Source: RGIG8709 sp045575975 (lineage in GTDB: Bacteria; Bacillota; Clostridia; Monoglobales; Monoglobaceae). Taken from it: 64,000 bases of DNA. A program made the translations under genes and the position numbers. The stretch spans positions 117,700 to 181,699 of the forward strand of contig JAZNFO010000034.1 in assembly GCA_045575975.1 (NCBI GenBank), in the 5' to 3' direction. Shown one piece after another: positions 62,104-64,000 of the stretch (position 1 is its first letter; each line of letters starts with the position of its first letter). The notes under the pieces were generated by a model, which was given only the letters and a program-made list of their open reading frames with translations, searched no databases and had not been told where the DNA came from.

Positions 62104-62814
62104 ATGGTTAAATACAAAGTTTCGGCTATCGTTAGAGCTGAAGAAGATTATAGAGACGAAGAACTTTGGAAAAGGTTTGGGTACAAACAGAAAAAGCCCT
62201 ATATAAGTCCTGATGGTATTCTTGCTTATAAAATTACGGCTGGTCTTTACATATTTTATATATCGCATATCGTATATGACCAAGGGGTTTCATTGGGTAT
62301 TATAGAGCCGGTAGATAGCAACGTTGTTTTTATTGATTTTAGTGATATGCTTTGTAGTCGTGGCTTGGTGTGTTATCACCGTATTGGGTATGCTTTGGAA
62401 CATAGCACCCTTGATTACTTGAAATCGGAGCTTGAACGTGTAAACTCCGAAGGAAAGTTATTACAGGTAGTGCAATACCACTGTCATTGGTGGAAGAATG
62501 AGAAAAGACTTGAACATCCGCTACTTACCTATGTGGGTGAAGTGGTGGTAGATTTAGAGAACCGAAAAATATTAAAAAATACCGTGGATAAGACACTTCC
62601 TTTCAAAGAACGTCAGTTTATCTCGACATTCTATCGGATAGACACCTATGAGGAGCTGCTTGATGCTCTTGTAAGTGAACAAGACCGGAGTTTCTGCAAC
62701 TCACGGCATATAATTGACAAGTTTGCCGACACAGACTTTTACTCCACAGATCACTTCCTCACTCGGCAGGATAAATACGAGTTTACATACATAATGAAGG
62801 GATGTGAAACCTAA
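62104..62814 (+). CDS. Hypothetical protein
   Basis: A 236-residue soluble protein, not recognised. It has aromatic and His-rich stretches (LLQVVQYHCHWWKNEKRLEH). It lies nine bases after the preceding gene and overlaps the recombinase start by one base (TAATGG). Confidence 0.58.
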   Translation: MVKYKVSAIVRAEEDYRDEELWKRFGYKQKKPYISPDGILAYKITAGLYIFYISHIVYDQGVSLGIIEPVDSNVVFIDFSDMLCSRGLVCYHRIGYALEHSTLDYLKSELERVNSEGKLLQVVQYHCHWWKNEKRLEHPLLTYVGEVVVDLENRKILKNTVDKTLPFKERQFISTFYRIDTYEELLDALVSEQDRSFCNSRHIIDKFADTDFYSTDHFLTRQDKYEFTYIMKGCET

Positions 62815-63473
62815 TGGGAAATTTCTACGCCTACCATAGAACGAGTACAGTATCGCAATGCGAGGACCGAGGCATATTATTAATAAATAACTTCTGCAAA
62901 GAGCGTGGAATAACTTTGGCACATGATATTTTTGTAGATAAGATGTCCGGTAAAACTTTTGATCGTCCTTATTATAAAACGCTTAAAGAAGCAATCCTTC
63001 GCCCATCTGATACGATAATTTTCGCAGAACTGGACAGGATGGGCAGAGATTATTCTATGCTCGCCAAAGAAATGGCGTTTTACCGCGAAAATAATATACG
63101 GGTGATGATATTGGAAATACCAACCACAACCATTGATATTGATTTTGAATCACCTATGCATAAAATGTTGTTTGATTGCATACAGAACCTGACGCTCGAC
63201 TTACTGAGCGTTTTTGCCGACATAGAGACCACGAAACGTGCCGAGAGACAACGCACAGGCCTTCTCGCCCTTAAAGAACGAGGCGAATGGGACAAGATGG
63301 GCAGACCTCACGCTTGTGAGTGGGACAAGTTTACAGAAACCTTTGAGAGAGTTCTACAAGGTGCATTAAAGCCTTTTGACGCAATAAGAGAACTTGAAAT
63401 TTCTGTGCCTACATATTATCGGTATAAAAAGCAGTATGAACAAGAACATCCGAAAACGGCGGTGAGCAGTTAA
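62814..63473 (+). CDS. Serine recombinase (resolvase/invertase family)
   Basis: A 219-residue site-specific recombinase. YAYHRTSTVSQ at the N-terminus carries the catalytic serine (Ser11). FAELDRMGRDYSMLAKEM is the conserved Arg-containing region. A linking helix (LLSVFADIETTKRAERQRTG) leads to a C-terminal helix-turn-helix (KPFDAIRELEISVPTYYRYK). Length is that of small resolvases or invertases. It is the fourth gene of a compact operon of hypotheticals. Whether it resolves, inverts or is itself transposase-like cannot be told. Confidence 0.9.
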   Translation: MGNFYAYHRTSTVSQCEDRGILLINNFCKERGITLAHDIFVDKMSGKTFDRPYYKTLKEAILRPSDTIIFAELDRMGRDYSMLAKEMAFYRENNIRVMILEIPTTTIDIDFESPMHKMLFDCIQNLTLDLLSVFADIETTKRAERQRTGLLALKERGEWDKMGRPHACEWDKFTETFERVLQGALKPFDAIRELEISVPTYYRYKKQYEQEHPKTAVSS

Positions 63474-63474
63474 T

Positions 63475-63618
63475 ATGGATGAAGAATACGAAGGCTGGAC
63501 TTTTGCTCAGAAAGCTGCTTTTAACCGTTGCATAGACTATCTGGTAATGCTCATAGAGAAATACGGAAAAGAAGTTTTGGATGAAATTTCTGAAAAGGAA
63601 AATAAAAGCCAGCAATAA
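63475..63618 (+). CDS. Small hypothetical protein behind the recombinase
   Basis: A 47-residue frame (MDEEYEGWTFAQKAAFNRCI onward) starting one base after the recombinase stop. Amphipathic helices and a charged tail are visible. Translational coupling supports it being real; the function is unknown. Confidence 0.5.
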   Translation: MDEEYEGWTFAQKAAFNRCIDYLVMLIEKYGKEVLDEISEKENKSQQ

Positions 63619-63630
63619 CAACTTAAAAAG

Positions 63631-63711
63631 AAAATCGCAATTATTCAATCGACAAACCACTCAACCACAACGTTTTCGGGGTTTACATCTTGAATATTTT
63701 GCGATTTTTTT
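63631..63711 (+). terminator. Long-loop terminator at the end of the recombinase operon
   Basis: AAAATCGCAA and TTGCGATTTT, extended by ATTCAA/TTGAAT, form a stem with a loop of about 41 bases, followed by a T-run. Confidence 0.6.
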
Positions 63712-63853
63712 AATCTTATTTATTTTTTATCTAACTTTAATGAACTTTTGTATATTTAAGTGTCAAAAACTACATTTTTTGCTATGACATCATTGCCAAC
63801 AGAATTATTTTATGATATAATAGGTTATAAAGAAGAATTAGTGGGTAAATGTT

Positions 63854-64000
63854 ATGTACATAAAAGGCGTTAGAAAGCAAAAAGGCACTTCTAAATTCTC
63901 ATATCGAATTCACTGCATCCTTCCCGATGGAAATAAAGTTGCCATTGAGAAGGGTTCTTTTGTCACGCCGGAAGAAGCAAGTGCCGCACGTAAAGAAAAG
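63854..64000 (+). CDS. N-terminus of a second phage-type integrase, cut by window edge
   Basis: The 49 visible residues start MYIKGVRKQKGTSKFSYRIH and continue with a beta-rich segment and GSFVTPEEASAARKEK. This is the arm-binding AP2-like start of tyrosine integrases (compare the N-terminus of the integrase at 24650). The catalytic domain is outside the window. It suggests a second element or the other end of a composite one. Confidence 0.6.
   Translation, partial: MYIKGVRKQKGTSKFSYRIHCILPDGNKVAIEKGSFVTPEEASAARKEK

Noticed and set aside
24650..63853. A complete conjugative element
   Set aside because: I looked for relaxase, coupling-protein and VirB4-type ATPase signatures in all plus- and minus-strand proteins of this region and saw none.

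Overview
The window reads as a low-GC, endospore-forming member of the Clostridia. The support is SpoVT, a gerA/gerB/gerC germinant-receptor operon, PerR with an N-terminal-rubredoxin rubrerythrin, SLH-domain surface proteins with cohesin and dockerin modules, and strong AGGAGG ribosome-binding sites throughout. No rRNA, tRNA or CRISPR array was recognised.

Layout. (1) 1-5.75 kb, rhamnose use: rhamnulokinase (cut by the left edge), an AraC-type regulator with paired GTTGC half-sites on both sides, a TIM-barrel sugar isomerase, rhamnulose-1-phosphate aldolase and a cytoplasmic GH78 alpha-L-rhamnosidase. (2) 5.9-11.4 kb, sporulation and germination: spoVT, gerA-gerB-gerC, a small membrane protein, an AbrB-like regulator and mscL. 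(3) 11.4-19.7 kb, a glycogen operon glgB-glgC-glgD-glgA-glgP on the minus strand. (4) 19.9-24.4 kb: addB (no addA beside it), then perR under a perfect palindromic box, then rubrerythrin.

(5) From about 24.4 kb to the right edge everything looks accessory. It opens with a tyrosine integrase pointing out of the region, and a second integrase starts at the right edge, so this is an integrated element or a stack of them. No relaxase, coupling protein or VirB4-like gene is visible here. Its left arm (26-32.5 kb, minus strand) is one long operon: a small helical protein, a hypothetical, a D12 adenine methylase, a circularly permuted C5 methyltransferase, two YkgJ-like cysteine-cluster proteins and three hypotheticals. 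An XRE-like regulator is divergent from it. Next comes a DpnII-like restriction-modification set (33.6-36.3 kb) and a two-domain protein with an ADP-ribosyltransferase-like part and an HD hydrolase part (36.8-38.2 kb). The middle holds metal-binding hypotheticals, a ribbon-helix-helix gene next to repeated TTGATGTCAA boxes, a third YkgJ protein, an XRE regulator and a SLOG-family protein.

(6) 44.0-56.7 kb is the most striking section. A tyrosine recombinase is followed by a 251-bp segment bounded by two 22-bp sites that are exact reverse complements. Then come a TetR regulator and three large secreted proteins: SLH plus cohesin; cohesin plus dockerin plus LRR and InlB-type modules; and cohesin plus 20 Cys/His-rich repeats plus SLH. 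Together these look like a switchable, self-assembling cell-surface complex carried on a mobile element. (7) 57-63.6 kb has spaced plus-strand hypotheticals, a tandem ribbon-helix-helix protein, an unusual array of TTTTATAAA boxes on an exact 20-bp period, and a serine recombinase.
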